Source: Bacilliculturomica massiliensis (lineage in GTDB: Bacteria > Bacillota > Clostridia > Peptostreptococcales > Anaerovoracaceae). Taken from it: 64,000 bases of DNA. The position numbers and the translations under genes were made by a program. The notes under the pieces are model-generated. The model was not told where the DNA came from. It did no database searches and saw only the letters and a list, made by a program, of their open reading frames with translations. Numbering within the stretch: position 1 is the first letter of the stretch; each line of letters opens with the position of its first letter. Positions 35,720 to 45,317 of the stretch are shown here, in pieces. The DNA is taken from positions 683,997 to 747,996 of the forward strand of contig NZ_LR027603.1 in NCBI RefSeq assembly GCF_900605495.1, given 5' to 3'.

Positions 35720-36640
35720 GTGCTTACAAAGAAAAGTAACAGTGTGACCCTGAATAACAAGCGGCTGAAGGACAAGATCTTTCCTTACGCTATGGTGGCG
35801 CCCAGCGTCATCATTTTCACCCTGTTTGCAGTTTATCCTTTTTTAATGGGTATTTATATCAGCTTTTTCCGGTGGGACGGACTTTCCGCAATGCAGTACG
35901 TCGGCACCCAGAATTATTCCAATGTTTTTATCGACAGCGATTACTGGACGGCGCTGAAGCACACATTTTTCTACGCCTTTTTCGTGACGGTGGGCAAGAA
36001 CGTACTGGGCTTCATTCTGGCCAAACTGATGATGGATCTGGTCTTTGCCAAAGGCTTTTTCCGGACGATCACATACATGCCGGTCACTTTTTCCTATGTG
36101 GTGTGCGGCATGCTCTGGGCTTGGATATTCAATCCGACATTCGGACTTTTAAATAATTTCCTCTCTCTGGTGGGAGCCGACTCCCTCATCATGGGCTGGC
36201 TCAGCGATCCGAAAGTAGCGATCTATTCCGTCATGTGGGTCGACATCTGGAGATGGGCGGGCTTCCACATGGTGCTTTATCTGGCGGGTCTGCAGGCCAT
36301 TCCCAAGGACTACTACGAGGCGGCGGAGATCGACGGCGCAGGTCCGGTCAGCAAGTTCTTCAAGATCACCATTCCTCAGCTGAACAGCGTTATCGTGCTG
36401 AACATTCTCATGGCGGTGACGGGCGCGCTGGTGAGCAATTACGACATCGTAAACGTCATGACCGGGGGCGGACCCTTCGGTTCCACGGAAGTGGCGCTGA
36501 CCTATATTTACAGGAACGCGTTCGAGTTCTACAATCTGGGCAAAGCCAGCGCCATGAGCGTCATCCTGTTCGGACTGACGCTGATCTTCGGAGCCATCCA
36601 GATCTTCTCCATGACGCGGGACGAAAATTACGACAGCTAG
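35720..36640 (+). CDS. Sugar ABC transporter permease (MalF/UgpA type)
   Basis: Inner-membrane permease of 306 residues with a GTG start after AAAGGAAA. Six membrane segments and the EAA loop EAAEIDGAGPVSKFFKITIPQL that contacts the ATPase. Binding-protein-dependent transport family 1. Pairs with the next gene. Confidence 0.92.
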   Translation: MLTKKSNSVTLNNKRLKDKIFPYAMVAPSVIIFTLFAVYPFLMGIYISFFRWDGLSAMQYVGTQNYSNVFIDSDYWTALKHTFFYAFFVTVGKNVLGFILAKLMMDLVFAKGFFRTITYMPVTFSYVVCGMLWAWIFNPTFGLLNNFLSLVGADSLIMGWLSDPKVAIYSVMWVDIWRWAGFHMVLYLAGLQAIPKDYYEAAEIDGAGPVSKFFKITIPQLNSVIVLNILMAVTGALVSNYDIVNVMTGGGPFGSTEVALTYIYRNAFEFYNLGKASAMSVILFGLTLIFGAIQIFSMTRDENYDS

Positions 36641-36655
36641 GAGGGGCGTAGAAAA

Positions 36656-37495
36656 ATGAACATGAATAAAGCGCTGAAAATCGTGGGAACGGTGCTGAAG
36701 GTCGTCGCTCTCGCCATCATCATCCTGCTGACCATCTATCCGCTGATCTGGATGATCTCCGGATCGCTGAAAGGTACGCAGGAATTTTACACCAATATCT
36801 GGGGCATTCCCGACGCGTGGAAGTTTGCCAACTACTCGGCGGCCTGGAGCCGTGCCGGTCTGGGCGTGAAATACATGAATTCCCTGATCGTTCTGGCAGT
36901 GACGCTGCTGGTGATCATCCCGGCGGTGGGCTGCGCGGCCTATGCCATTGCCAGGACTAATTTCAGATTTAAAAAAGCGGTGTATTCCTACCTGCTTCTG
37001 GGGCTGTGCATTCCCACCGGAGTGCTGGCGATCCCCATCTTTTCCGCGGCCCTGAATTTCGGGCTGGTGGACAAACTGTCGGGCATGATCCTGTTCGGGG
37101 CGGCCCAGTGCATGGCGTTTGGAACTTTTCTGCTGCGATCCTTCTTCATCTCGCTGCCGAAGAGTCTGGAGGAAGCGGCCATGATCGACGGCTGCACCCG
37201 ATTCCAGAGCTTCCTGCGGGTGATCCTGCCCCTGGCAAAGCCCGGCGTTATGACGCTGGTGGTGCTGGACGGCATCACCGTCTGGAACGAATATCTGCTG
37301 GCCAGCGTGCTCCTTCGTACCGACGCGAAGATGACGCTGCCGCTGGGCATGAAGTCCTTCGCCGACAAGTATGTGACAGATTATCCGCAGCTTTTCGCGG
37401 GTCTGGTCATCGTGACGGTGCCCATGCTGATCATTTATGTATTCGCACAGCGCTCCTTCATCGAAGGAATGACCGCGGGCTCGGTCAAGCAGTAG
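36656..37495 (+). CDS. Sugar ABC transporter permease (MalG/UgpE type)
   Basis: Second permease, 279 residues, six membrane segments. The EAA loop is EEAAMIDGCTRFQSFLRVIL, and the C-terminus QRSFIEGMTAGSVKQ is the usual MalG-type end. 15 bases after the first permease, preceded by AGGAGG. Confidence 0.93.
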   Translation: MNMNKALKIVGTVLKVVALAIIILLTIYPLIWMISGSLKGTQEFYTNIWGIPDAWKFANYSAAWSRAGLGVKYMNSLIVLAVTLLVIIPAVGCAAYAIARTNFRFKKAVYSYLLLGLCIPTGVLAIPIFSAALNFGLVDKLSGMILFGAAQCMAFGTFLLRSFFISLPKSLEEAAMIDGCTRFQSFLRVILPLAKPGVMTLVVLDGITVWNEYLLASVLLRTDAKMTLPLGMKSFADKYVTDYPQLFAGLVIVTVPMLIIYVFAQRSFIEGMTAGSVKQ

Positions 37496-37556
37496 AGACC
37501 GGCAGGACAGAAAAAATCACTGTGAAATTTAGAGGACGGTTGGAGACAGAGACGTT

Positions 37557-38555
37557 ATGATTGAAGTCAGAGATTTGACAAAGGAATATCCGGGAAAGAC
37601 CGCCGTGGATGGGGTGAGCTTTACCATCAGCCGCGGGGAGACCGCGGGGCTCCTGGGAGCAAACGGCGCGGGAAAGTCCACGATCATGAACATGATCGCA
37701 GGATATACCGCCATGACGGCCGGGACGGTGCGCGTGGACGGACTGGACATTCTGGAGGAGCCGACGGCAGTCAGGAAAAAGATCGGCTATCTGCCGGAGC
37801 TGCCGCCGCTTTACATGGATATGACAGTAGAGGAGTATCTGAGCTTCGTCTATGATCTGAAAAAGTGCAGGACCAACAGGGCGGAAGATATCCGTCAGGC
37901 CTGCGGGGCGCTTTCCATCGCAGACGTGCGGCGGCGCATGATCCGTCATCTCTCGAAAGGATACCGGCAGCGGGTGGGCTTCGCTCAGGCGCTGATCGGA
38001 AATCCGGACGTTCTGATCTTCGACGAACCTACCGTGGGACTGGACCCTAAGCAGATCATCGAGATCCGCAGGGTCATCCGGTCTCTGGCGAAGAAACATA
38101 CGATCATTTTATCCAGCCACATTCTCAGCGAGGTCCAGTCTGTCTGCGACAGGATCCTGGTCATGGACCAGGGGAGACTGGTGGCGGACGACAGCGCGGA
38201 AAATCTTTCCGGGCGCGTGGGCGGAGCGAAAAAGATCTGTCTGCGGGTCTCGGGAAGGGCGGAGGAGATCCGCAGGACGCTCCTTGGCGTAAACGGCGTC
38301 GCCGCCGTGAAGGCGGAGGGGTCCCGGGAGCCGGAGATCTCTGATTTTATCGTCACCGTGGAAAATGGGCAGAGCGACGGGGCCGTCCGCATGCTGATGA
38401 CAAAAAGCCTGGCGGAGCAGGGCATGTACGTGGTGGAAATGCGGTCGGAGAGTATGAATCTGGAGGATGTGTTCCTGAAGCTGACCTCCGGAAAGGGAAA
38501 AAAGGCCGGGGGAAGGACGGAGAAAATCGCAGGAAAAGCGGAGGAGGGAAAATGA
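37557..38555 (+). CDS. ABC transporter ATPase, gliding/GldA-like
   Basis: ATPase of 332 residues. Walker A GLLGANGAGKST, signature LSKGYRQRVGFAQAL, Walker B VLIFDEPTVGLDP and a C-terminal regulatory extension as in the CcmA/GldA exporter group. Overlaps the next gene by 4 bases. With the following permease, GldG-like and DUF4340 proteins it forms an ABC-2 export complex, distinct from the sugar importer upstream although probably on the same transcript (gap 61 bases). Confidence 0.9.
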   Translation: MIEVRDLTKEYPGKTAVDGVSFTISRGETAGLLGANGAGKSTIMNMIAGYTAMTAGTVRVDGLDILEEPTAVRKKIGYLPELPPLYMDMTVEEYLSFVYDLKKCRTNRAEDIRQACGALSIADVRRRMIRHLSKGYRQRVGFAQALIGNPDVLIFDEPTVGLDPKQIIEIRRVIRSLAKKHTIILSSHILSEVQSVCDRILVMDQGRLVADDSAENLSGRVGGAKKICLRVSGRAEEIRRTLLGVNGVAAVKAEGSREPEISDFIVTVENGQSDGAVRMLMTKSLAEQGMYVVEMRSESMNLEDVFLKLTSGKGKKAGGRTEKIAGKAEEGK

Positions 38556-39256
38556 AAGCGGTCTGGAAACGGGATTTAACTGCATATTTCAATTCGCCGG
38601 TGGGCTGCGTGTTTCTCTTTGCCTTCGCCACGATCATGAATCTGTGTTTCTATGTTTTTAACGTGCTGGGGGCTTCCAGCCAGATATCCAATCTGTTTTC
38701 GATCATGCTGTTTCTGCTGATCCTGATCACTCCTTTTTTGACCATGCGTCTCTTCTCAGAGGAATACAAGCTGCGCACGGACCAGCTGCTTCTCACGTCC
38801 CCCACCGATGTGTGGGAGATCGTGCTGGGGAAGTTTCTGGCCGCTTTTTGCGTGTTTGCGCTGGCGCTGGCGCTGACGCTGGTCTGGGTGATCGTCATCG
38901 GGCTGTTCGGCGTGCTTTCGCCGGGCGCCGTGGCCGGAAACTACGCGGCCATCCTGTGCGCCGCGGCTGCGTTTATTTCCGTGGGAATGCTGGTCTCCTC
39001 ACTGACGGAGAATCAGATCATCGCCGCTGTGGGGACGCTGGCTGTTTTTCTGGGGCTGTTCGCTCTCTCGGCCGCGGCGGAATCTTCCCTGTCGCCGGTG
39101 ATGGGGACCGTGCTCTCGTGGTTCTCCCTGTTCGCCAGACATCAGAGATTTCTGCTGGGGATCTTTTCTCTGTCGGATATTCTGTATTATATCTCATTTA
39201 CAGGCGTCATGCTCTTCCTGACCTCCCGGGTCCTGGAAAAGAAGCGCTGGGCGTAA
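38552..39256 (+). CDS. ABC-2 type permease, GldF/NosY-like
   Basis: Membrane protein of 234 residues with six hydrophobic segments, the membrane partner of the ATPase just upstream. MKAVWKRDLTAYFNSPVGCVFLF is shown here only by its first part KAVWKRDLTAYFNSP, the typical start of the family, followed by MRLFSEEYKLRTDQLLLTSP, a well-conserved cytoplasmic loop. Start codon overlaps the previous stop. Confidence 0.9.
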   Translation: MKAVWKRDLTAYFNSPVGCVFLFAFATIMNLCFYVFNVLGASSQISNLFSIMLFLLILITPFLTMRLFSEEYKLRTDQLLLTSPTDVWEIVLGKFLAAFCVFALALALTLVWVIVIGLFGVLSPGAVAGNYAAILCAAAAFISVGMLVSSLTENQIIAAVGTLAVFLGLFALSAAAESSLSPVMGTVLSWFSLFARHQRFLLGIFSLSDILYYISFTGVMLFLTSRVLEKKRWA

Positions 39257-39269
39257 AGGAGGGCATGGG

Positions 39270-40718
39270 ATGAAGACCACGGGAAAACAGAAACATTATG
39301 CCGCCGTGTCAGCGGCCTTTACAGCGGTGGTGATCGCGGCTGTGCTGGTTCTCAATCTGCTGGCGGGGGCGGCGGAGAAGCGCTTTTCTCTCACGCTGGA
39401 TATGACCGGCGACAGTCTCTATGCGCTCTCCGATGAGACGAAGGAATTTCTATCGAATATGACAGAGGATTTTACCATCACCGTTCTGGGAGATGAAGTG
39501 AAGTTCAGTCAGGGCGTGCGCACCGGCGTGATCAATGAGATCCTGAAGCGCTACCGCAGCGCTTCAGGAGGCCGCATCGCGCTGCAGTACGTGGACACGT
39601 ACACAAATCCGGGGATCCTCTCAAAATATCCCGATGAGACCATAGAAGAAAACGGACTGCTCATAGAAGGGGGAGAGGGTCACCGTACGGTCTCCATGTC
39701 GGAGCTGTTCGGGACCCAGACCAGCCAGGCGACGCTGAAGGCGCAGATCACCGACTGCAGAGCGGAACAGGTGCTGACGTCGGCGCTGCTCAAACTGTCC
39801 GCCGGCACGCAGCCGGAGGTCTATCTGGTGGAAGGCCACGGGGAGACGTACTACGACGGTATGGTGAGCCGCATCCAGTCGGGCAGCTGCAGACTCTCGC
39901 GCCTGTCCCTGCTGACGGAGGAGATCCCGCAGACGGCGGCGCTGCTGATCATCTCGGCGCCGAAGGCGGATTTCTCTGGGGAGGAGCTGCAGCGGCTGGA
40001 CGCTTATCTGAGAAGTTTCGGCAATTTGATCCTGCTCTACGGCTCAGACTCGCCGGATCTGCCCAATCTGGACCGCTATCTGACAGAGTGGGGCGTGCGC
40101 TTTGAAAAGAATATCATTGTAGATCCCGCCCGTTACGTGGGCAACGCCGTGCAGATATCTCCGATGCTCACCAAAGCCCAGATCAATGAGAACTGCGCGG
40201 CTCTGTCGGACCGGTTTCTGCTGACTCCGGGGGCCAGGGCCATTGAAGTGCTGTGGGAGTCCCAGGGCAAGCGGGAGACAGAGCCCGTGCTGATCACCGG
40301 CGATCAGGCCTATGCGAAGTCCTACGCCGGCGACAGCGGCCTGATCTCCACGGTGGATAAGGAGCCGGGGGATCAGGCGGGCGTCATGAATACCGGCGTG
40401 CTCGCCAGGAGCTACGATGTGAGCGGAACGGATCTCTCCGTGGGTTCCATCCTGTTTCTGTCGTCGCCCTCCATGTTCTCCGACAGTCTCATGGACACGG
40501 CCAATCTGCTGAATGATTATTATTTCAGCAATGCGTTGTCGTATATGACGGGAGGGGCGGCGGACTTCGTCACCATTCCCGCCCGCAATATGAAGGACGG
40601 TGCGCTGAACACAGTGGGAGCCGGAAACGGTCTGCTGTTTTTCGCCGTGGTGGTCCTGCCCTCCGGGGCGGTGCTGCTGTTCGGTCTCTGGCGCTGGCTG
40701 TCCAGGAGAAAGCTGTAA
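39270..40718 (+). CDS. GldG-like ABC auxiliary protein
   Basis: Protein of 482 residues with one N-terminal and one C-terminal membrane segment and a large extracellular part between them. SLTLDMTGDSLYALSDETKE is the standard N-terminal motif of the GldG/ABC_transp_aux family; VYLVEGHGE marks its core. It assembles with the ATPase and permease. Ribosome binding site GGAGGG. Its stop overlaps the next start by one base. Confidence 0.88.
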   Translation: MKTTGKQKHYAAVSAAFTAVVIAAVLVLNLLAGAAEKRFSLTLDMTGDSLYALSDETKEFLSNMTEDFTITVLGDEVKFSQGVRTGVINEILKRYRSASGGRIALQYVDTYTNPGILSKYPDETIEENGLLIEGGEGHRTVSMSELFGTQTSQATLKAQITDCRAEQVLTSALLKLSAGTQPEVYLVEGHGETYYDGMVSRIQSGSCRLSRLSLLTEEIPQTAALLIISAPKADFSGEELQRLDAYLRSFGNLILLYGSDSPDLPNLDRYLTEWGVRFEKNIIVDPARYVGNAVQISPMLTKAQINENCAALSDRFLLTPGARAIEVLWESQGKRETEPVLITGDQAYAKSYAGDSGLISTVDKEPGDQAGVMNTGVLARSYDVSGTDLSVGSILFLSSPSMFSDSLMDTANLLNDYYFSNALSYMTGGAADFVTIPARNMKDGALNTVGAGNGLLFFAVVVLPSGAVLLFGLWRWLSRRKL

Positions 40719-42193
40719 TGAAGAAAAAACGCAATCTCATGATCGCGGTGGGCGTGCTGGTCCTTCTCTGCGCCGCTTACGGCGCGGTCCGGCTGACAGG
40801 CGGGACGGATCCCGCTCTTGAGGAGCAGGACAGCATCGCGGTCAATACGAAGACGGATGTGGTCTCCCTGCGGATGGAGCCGGCGGGGGCTCAGGCGTAC
40901 ACGCTGCTGGTGAAAGAGGAAGAAGGGGGAGGGCGTTACCTCTGGCTCTCCGAAAGCGACAAGCGTCTGGCCATGGATGTAAACGCGGCCGGAACGCTGC
41001 TGTCGTCTCTGGAACGCCTGAAGGCCTACGAACAGGTGGAGGGAGATCCCGGGCAGTTTGGGATCACAGACAAGTCCTCCAGAGCGGTGCTGGAGTTTTC
41101 CGATGGGACCGCACTGAATCTGGTGTTCGGCGGCGGTACGCCCGTGGCCGGCAGGGCTTATGTGCTGGCGGAGGAGCAGGATCAGATCTACGTGATACGA
41201 AAGGATATCGCCGATCGCTGCGCCCGTCCGGTGTATGCGCTGAGAAAGGCACAGCTCTTTGCGGACTGCTTTGGAACAGGCGGGGATCTGGCGGTAAACG
41301 CTGTGGAGATCAGAGGCGGAGATACGCTGCTCATCCGGCCTCAGAGCGCGGAGGAAACAGAGAACAGTTTCTCGGACGCGCCTTCTTATTATAGAATGGA
41401 CAGGCCGGTCAGCCGGGAATGTTCCGACGGCAAAGTGGACGCGGACGTGCTGACGCCGCTTCTGGCCCTGGACGGCCGGGCAGAGGTGGCGGAAGACCAT
41501 CCCGGGGACACGGCCCAATATGGGCTGGCGGAGGGGCAGAATTTCCGCACCGTGCGGATCAATGCCGGGGACGTGGACTGTCAGGTCCGCTTTTCTCAGG
41601 CGGCTGGAGACGGGTATGTATACGCCATGCGTATGGATCTGCCCTCTGTGGTGCGGATCCCGGCGGACGCGGAGGAACTGGCGGTGCTTGATCTGCAGTG
41701 GTACGATCTGGTGAACACCAGTCTGTGGATGCGTTCTCTTGATAAAGTGAAAACCGTGCAGGTGGAGACGCCGGCAGGCAGCTTCCAGCTGACTCCGGTG
41801 AGAAGTGAAAGCGGAGAGATCCGGAGCGGAACGCTGTCCGGAGAGCCCATAGACGAAGAAAGGCTGCGGGAGCTTTACATGAAGGTCCTGAATATACACA
41901 TAGACGGAAGGCTGTTCCTGAAGGGAGATACCTCGGAGAAGGGGAACGGACCGGAAGCCGTGCGCTGGAAGGGACCGGACGCGGACGTGGGGGGCCTGAC
42001 CCCCGACTACAGCGTGACGGTGGGCACCCTTGCGGGAACGGAGGAGACCTTCACTTTTTACGCCGTGGACGCCAGGACCTACGCCATCGCCAGAGACGCC
42101 AGACTCACGGGTTTTTACACAGGGATCGCCGCTCTGTCCGATCTGGAAAAGGATCTCACCGCCGGCGGAGATCCTCAAGGAGACAGCAGATAG
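40718..42193 (+). CDS. DUF4340 protein of the gliding-type ABC system
   Basis: Protein of 491 residues with one N-terminal membrane anchor (LMIAVGVLVLLCAAYGAV) and an extracellular repeat region. FGITDKSSRAVLEFSDGT and YVLAEEQDQIYVI are typical DUF4340 segments. DUF4340 genes regularly follow gldG-like genes. The last 38 bases overlap the convergent YesL-like gene. Confidence 0.85.
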   Translation: MKKKRNLMIAVGVLVLLCAAYGAVRLTGGTDPALEEQDSIAVNTKTDVVSLRMEPAGAQAYTLLVKEEEGGGRYLWLSESDKRLAMDVNAAGTLLSSLERLKAYEQVEGDPGQFGITDKSSRAVLEFSDGTALNLVFGGGTPVAGRAYVLAEEQDQIYVIRKDIADRCARPVYALRKAQLFADCFGTGGDLAVNAVEIRGGDTLLIRPQSAEETENSFSDAPSYYRMDRPVSRECSDGKVDADVLTPLLALDGRAEVAEDHPGDTAQYGLAEGQNFRTVRINAGDVDCQVRFSQAAGDGYVYAMRMDLPSVVRIPADAEELAVLDLQWYDLVNTSLWMRSLDKVKTVQVETPAGSFQLTPVRSESGEIRSGTLSGEPIDEERLRELYMKVLNIHIDGRLFLKGDTSEKGNGPEAVRWKGPDADVGGLTPDYSVTVGTLAGTEETFTFYAVDARTYAIARDARLTGFYTGIAALSDLEKDLTAGGDPQGDSR

Positions 42194-42824
42194 TCAGCTG
42201 TCCGCCGGCAAAGAGGATGAACGCGCCGATGATGACGGTATAGTGCAGATACCAGAAACAGACGAAATAAAGGGCCGGAACCAGAAGCAGCTTCAGGCTC
42301 AGCAGGGGGCTGCGAAAGGCCGAGAGAAAAGCCCGGCGCACGTCGCCGGCGGGATCGCTGCACCGGCTGCCCCAGCCGCTCTCCCCGCCGGGATCCACCG
42401 TGAAGGCCAGAAAATAGCAGAGGACGGCGGAACAGACGGGGATCAGAAGAACCCCCACGCCTACGCCGAAGCTGGACATGCCGAAGGCGAAGAACCAGAG
42501 GCAGAGAGACACCGGAAAGAAGCACAGCAGAAACACGGCCAGAAAACGGCCGAAAAAACAGCGGAAAAACTCCCCGCGGAAATCCTGCCAGGGAGAACAG
42601 CTGCCGGTATCGTAGAGGATCATGAGCACCCGGGTCAGGGCGCACAGGGACGCCGGTATGGTGACGATGGGAAGGCAGCAGAGAAGAAACAGCAGGTTCA
42701 GGCCCACCAGCCGCGTGAAGTGGTTGGAGAAAATGAACAGCCAGCGTTTCAGCCCGCGCTCCGGTACCGGGTCATTCAGATCGGGTCTCGATCTGTCGTT
42801 GTAATCATCATTAAAAAAGTTCAT
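42156..42824 (-). CDS. YesL-like DUF624 membrane protein
   Basis: Membrane protein of 222 residues with five or six hydrophobic segments. FNDDYNDRS at the start and LLFLLCCLPIVTIPASLCAL are the DUF624/YesL pattern. Such genes accompany sugar ABC importers in Firmicutes but have no proven role. No ribosome binding site is visible; the -10 box lies only 6 bases before the ATG, so the mRNA may be leaderless. Its end overlaps the DUF4340 gene on the other strand. Confidence 0.85.
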   Translation of the reverse strand: MNFFNDDYNDRSRPDLNDPVPERGLKRWLFIFSNHFTRLVGLNLLFLLCCLPIVTIPASLCALTRVLMILYDTGSCSPWQDFRGEFFRCFFGRFLAVFLLCFFPVSLCLWFFAFGMSSFGVGVGVLLIPVCSAVLCYFLAFTVDPGGESGWGSRCSDPAGDVRRAFLSAFRSPLLSLKLLLVPALYFVCFWYLHYTVIIGAFILFAGGQLTICCLLEDLRRR

Positions 42825-42830
42825 AGATAC

Positions 42831-42859
42831 ATTATATGTATTTCATGATAAAAACACAA
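42831..42859 (-). promoter_or_regulatory. Promoter of the YesL-like gene, leaderless design
   Basis: On the minus strand TTGTGT (42859-42854), 17 bases, perfect TATAAT (42836-42831), then 6 bases and the ATG at 42824. The expected first transcribed base is at or next to the A of ATG. Confidence 0.7.
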
Positions 42860-43094
42860 GGCATTTGTACTTACTCCTCAAAATCTCAGACTGGAGCCGA
42901 AACAGAGAGTTCCGAATCAGAAGAGGACTCGGAGCGGACGGACTGAGAACTTAAGTGCAGGTGCGCAGAAAAGGAGGACATCGGCCGCTGCGGTTTGCGG
43001 TGCGGCATTGTGGAGACATGCCGTAAGGCCCGCCATTCACAGCAATGGGGGCGAGAGAGTATTTGCGGAGGCATTGCTTTTAAAACCGGGATCT

Positions 43095-44237
43095 ATGATT
43101 AAAGTATCGCTGAAGAACATCAAAAAAGTGTACGACAAGAATGTGGTAGCAGTCCACGATTTCAATCTGGACATCCATGACAAGGAGTTTATCGTGCTGG
43201 TAGGCCCTTCCGGCTGCGGAAAATCCACCACGCTGCGCATGATCGCAGGGCTGGAGGAGATCAGCGGCGGGGAACTGTACATCAACGATAAGCTGGTCAA
43301 CGACGTGGCGCCCAAAGACAGAGATATCGCCATGGTCTTTCAGAATTACGCCCTGTATCCTCATATGACCGTATATGAGAACATGGCTTTTGCTCTGAAG
43401 CTCCGCAAGGTGAAGAAAGACGTCATCGACAAGAAAGTGAAGGAGGCGGCGGAGATCCTGGGCATTACAGATCTTCTGCAGAGAAAGCCCAAGGCGCTCT
43501 CCGGAGGACAGCGTCAGCGGGTGGCCATCGGACGGGCCATCGTGCGGGAACCCCAGGTATTTCTCATGGATGAGCCGCTGTCCAATCTGGACGCCAAACT
43601 GAGAAATCAGATGAGAGCGGAACTGATCAAACTGAGAAAGAGGATCGACACTACATTTATATATGTGACCCACGATCAGACGGAGGCCATGACGCTGGGG
43701 GACCGTATCGTCATCATGAAGGACGGGCTGGTACAGCAGATCGACACGCCGGTGGAGGTCTACAATCATCCCTACAATCTGTTCGTGGCAGGCTTTATCG
43801 GGACGCCTCAGATGAATTTCTTCGAGGGAGAACTGGTGAAGAACGGCGACGTCTACAGCGTGTCGCTGGGGAAGGACTGTCCCGCCGCGGCTCTGCCCGA
43901 GTCCATGCAGAAAGCGCTGAAAGGCCGGGACGGAGGCAAAAAGGTGGTGCTGGGCATCCGTCCGGAACATATTCAGCTGGCGGAAAGCGCCGGCCCGGAT
44001 ACGTTCAGCGGAACGATCACCGTCAGCGAGATGATGGGAAATGAGATCTACATCCACATGGATTTCCTGGGAAATGACGCTATCATGCGCGTGCCCACCA
44101 TCGGCCTGCCGGAGGAGTACCAGCACGGCGTGATCAAAGATAAAAAGCTGCTTTTCCGGATGCCTGCGGAGCTGATCCACATATTCGACGCGGAATCAGG
44201 CGTATCCGTGCTCTGCGGTGAAGCGGAGGACAAATAG
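43095..44237 (+). CDS. Sugar ABC importer ATPase (MsmK/UgpC type)
   Basis: ATPase of 380 residues. Walker A GPSGCGKSTTLRMIAGLE, Q-loop FQNYALYPHMTVYENM, signature LSGGQRQRVAIGRAI, Walker B VFLMDEPLSNLDAKLR, and C-terminal TOBE/MRP regulatory domain (LGIRPEHIQL). It is the shared energy subunit for importers such as the one at 34-37 kb, which lacks its own ATPase. The ribosome binding site is poor, so a different in-frame start is possible. The 270-base gap before it shows no clear promoter. Confidence 0.92.
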   Translation: MIKVSLKNIKKVYDKNVVAVHDFNLDIHDKEFIVLVGPSGCGKSTTLRMIAGLEEISGGELYINDKLVNDVAPKDRDIAMVFQNYALYPHMTVYENMAFALKLRKVKKDVIDKKVKEAAEILGITDLLQRKPKALSGGQRQRVAIGRAIVREPQVFLMDEPLSNLDAKLRNQMRAELIKLRKRIDTTFIYVTHDQTEAMTLGDRIVIMKDGLVQQIDTPVEVYNHPYNLFVAGFIGTPQMNFFEGELVKNGDVYSVSLGKDCPAAALPESMQKALKGRDGGKKVVLGIRPEHIQLAESAGPDTFSGTITVSEMMGNEIYIHMDFLGNDAIMRVPTIGLPEEYQHGVIKDKKLLFRMPAELIHIFDAESGVSVLCGEAEDK

Positions 44238-44261
44238 ATAACAAGGATTGCAGGTGACTAT

Positions 44262-45296
44262 ATGAAAAGGACGACGATTCGAGATATCGCCAGCGAGACG
44301 GGCATGTCCATCACTACTGTATCGCTGGTGCTGAACAACAGACCGTCCAAGATTTCGGAGGCGACGAAAAAAAAGGTGGTCGAGGCTGCGAAGCGGCTGA
44401 ATTATTCGCCCAATAAGCTGGCGGTGGGTCTCATTACCAAGAAGACGCAGACTCTGGGACTGATCGTCAGCGACATCAGCAATATCTTCTTTTCCATCCT
44501 GGCCAAGGGGGTGGAGCAGGCCTGCCAGCGGGAAGGCTGGAGCGTGGTGCTGTGCAATTCCTGGGATCTGCACGAGCGGGACATGAAACTCATCGAGGTC
44601 CTGACAGGACGGGGCGTGGACGGCATTATTTACTGCATGAGCTCCGACAGCGATCAGGACAAAGCTCTGGAAAGCTACGCCCTGCTTCAGAAGAACAACA
44701 TGCCCTTCATCGAGATCGACAGCGATTATGCGGGGACAGCCAGACACAACGTCTTCTTTGACAATGAGAGAGGCGGCTACCTGGCGGCGCGTCATCTGAT
44801 CGAGAATGGTCACCGGCGCATCGCCTGCATTACGGGTCCCAACGGACCGGATTATGTCAGCGGACGTATCGAAGGTTACAGAAAAGCGCTGGCGGAAGCC
44901 GGGATCCCTTATGAGCCGGACCTTCTGGTGGAGGGTGACTATACTATGGAATCCGGGATACGGGCGGCGGAGCAGCTGATCGGCAGGGACTTTACCGCGG
45001 TCTTCGCTTTCAACGACATGATGGCCTTCGGCGCTTTCAAGACGTTTCGGGACCGTGGGATCCGCGTCCCGGACGACATTTCCCTGGTGGGCTACGACGA
45101 CGTTCCACTCTGCGATCTTCTGGAGGTCTCGCTGACCACTGTGAGACAGCCGATCTATGAGATGGGAATGACGGCGGCGAAGAATATGATCCGGTATATC
45201 GAGACGGGAAGCGATGAGGATACCAATGTGTGCTTTGAACCGCAGCTCATGGAGCGCAGCAGCGTGAAGAACCTGAACGCACAGCCCGGAAACTGA
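44262..45296 (+). CDS. LacI-family transcription repressor
   Basis: Regulator of 344 residues. N-terminal helix-turn-helix TIRDIASETGMSITTVSLVLN with the hinge helix PNKLAVGLITKKT, then a periplasmic-binding-protein-like sensor domain (GLIVSDISNIFFSILAKGVE; GYDDVPLCDLLEVSLTTVRQ). It probably binds the two CG-centred palindromes at 31477 and 34109 and responds to a sugar of the pathway. 24 bases after the ATPase gene and 21 before the isomerase gene, so it is inside the operon it would control. Confidence 0.92.
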   Translation: MKRTTIRDIASETGMSITTVSLVLNNRPSKISEATKKKVVEAAKRLNYSPNKLAVGLITKKTQTLGLIVSDISNIFFSILAKGVEQACQREGWSVVLCNSWDLHERDMKLIEVLTGRGVDGIIYCMSSDSDQDKALESYALLQKNNMPFIEIDSDYAGTARHNVFFDNERGGYLAARHLIENGHRRIACITGPNGPDYVSGRIEGYRKALAEAGIPYEPDLLVEGDYTMESGIRAAEQLIGRDFTAVFAFNDMMAFGAFKTFRDRGIRVPDDISLVGYDDVPLCDLLEVSLTTVRQPIYEMGMTAAKNMIRYIETGSDEDTNVCFEPQLMERSSVKNLNAQPGN

Positions 45297-45317
45297 GAGT
45301 GAAAGAAGGAGTAGAAA

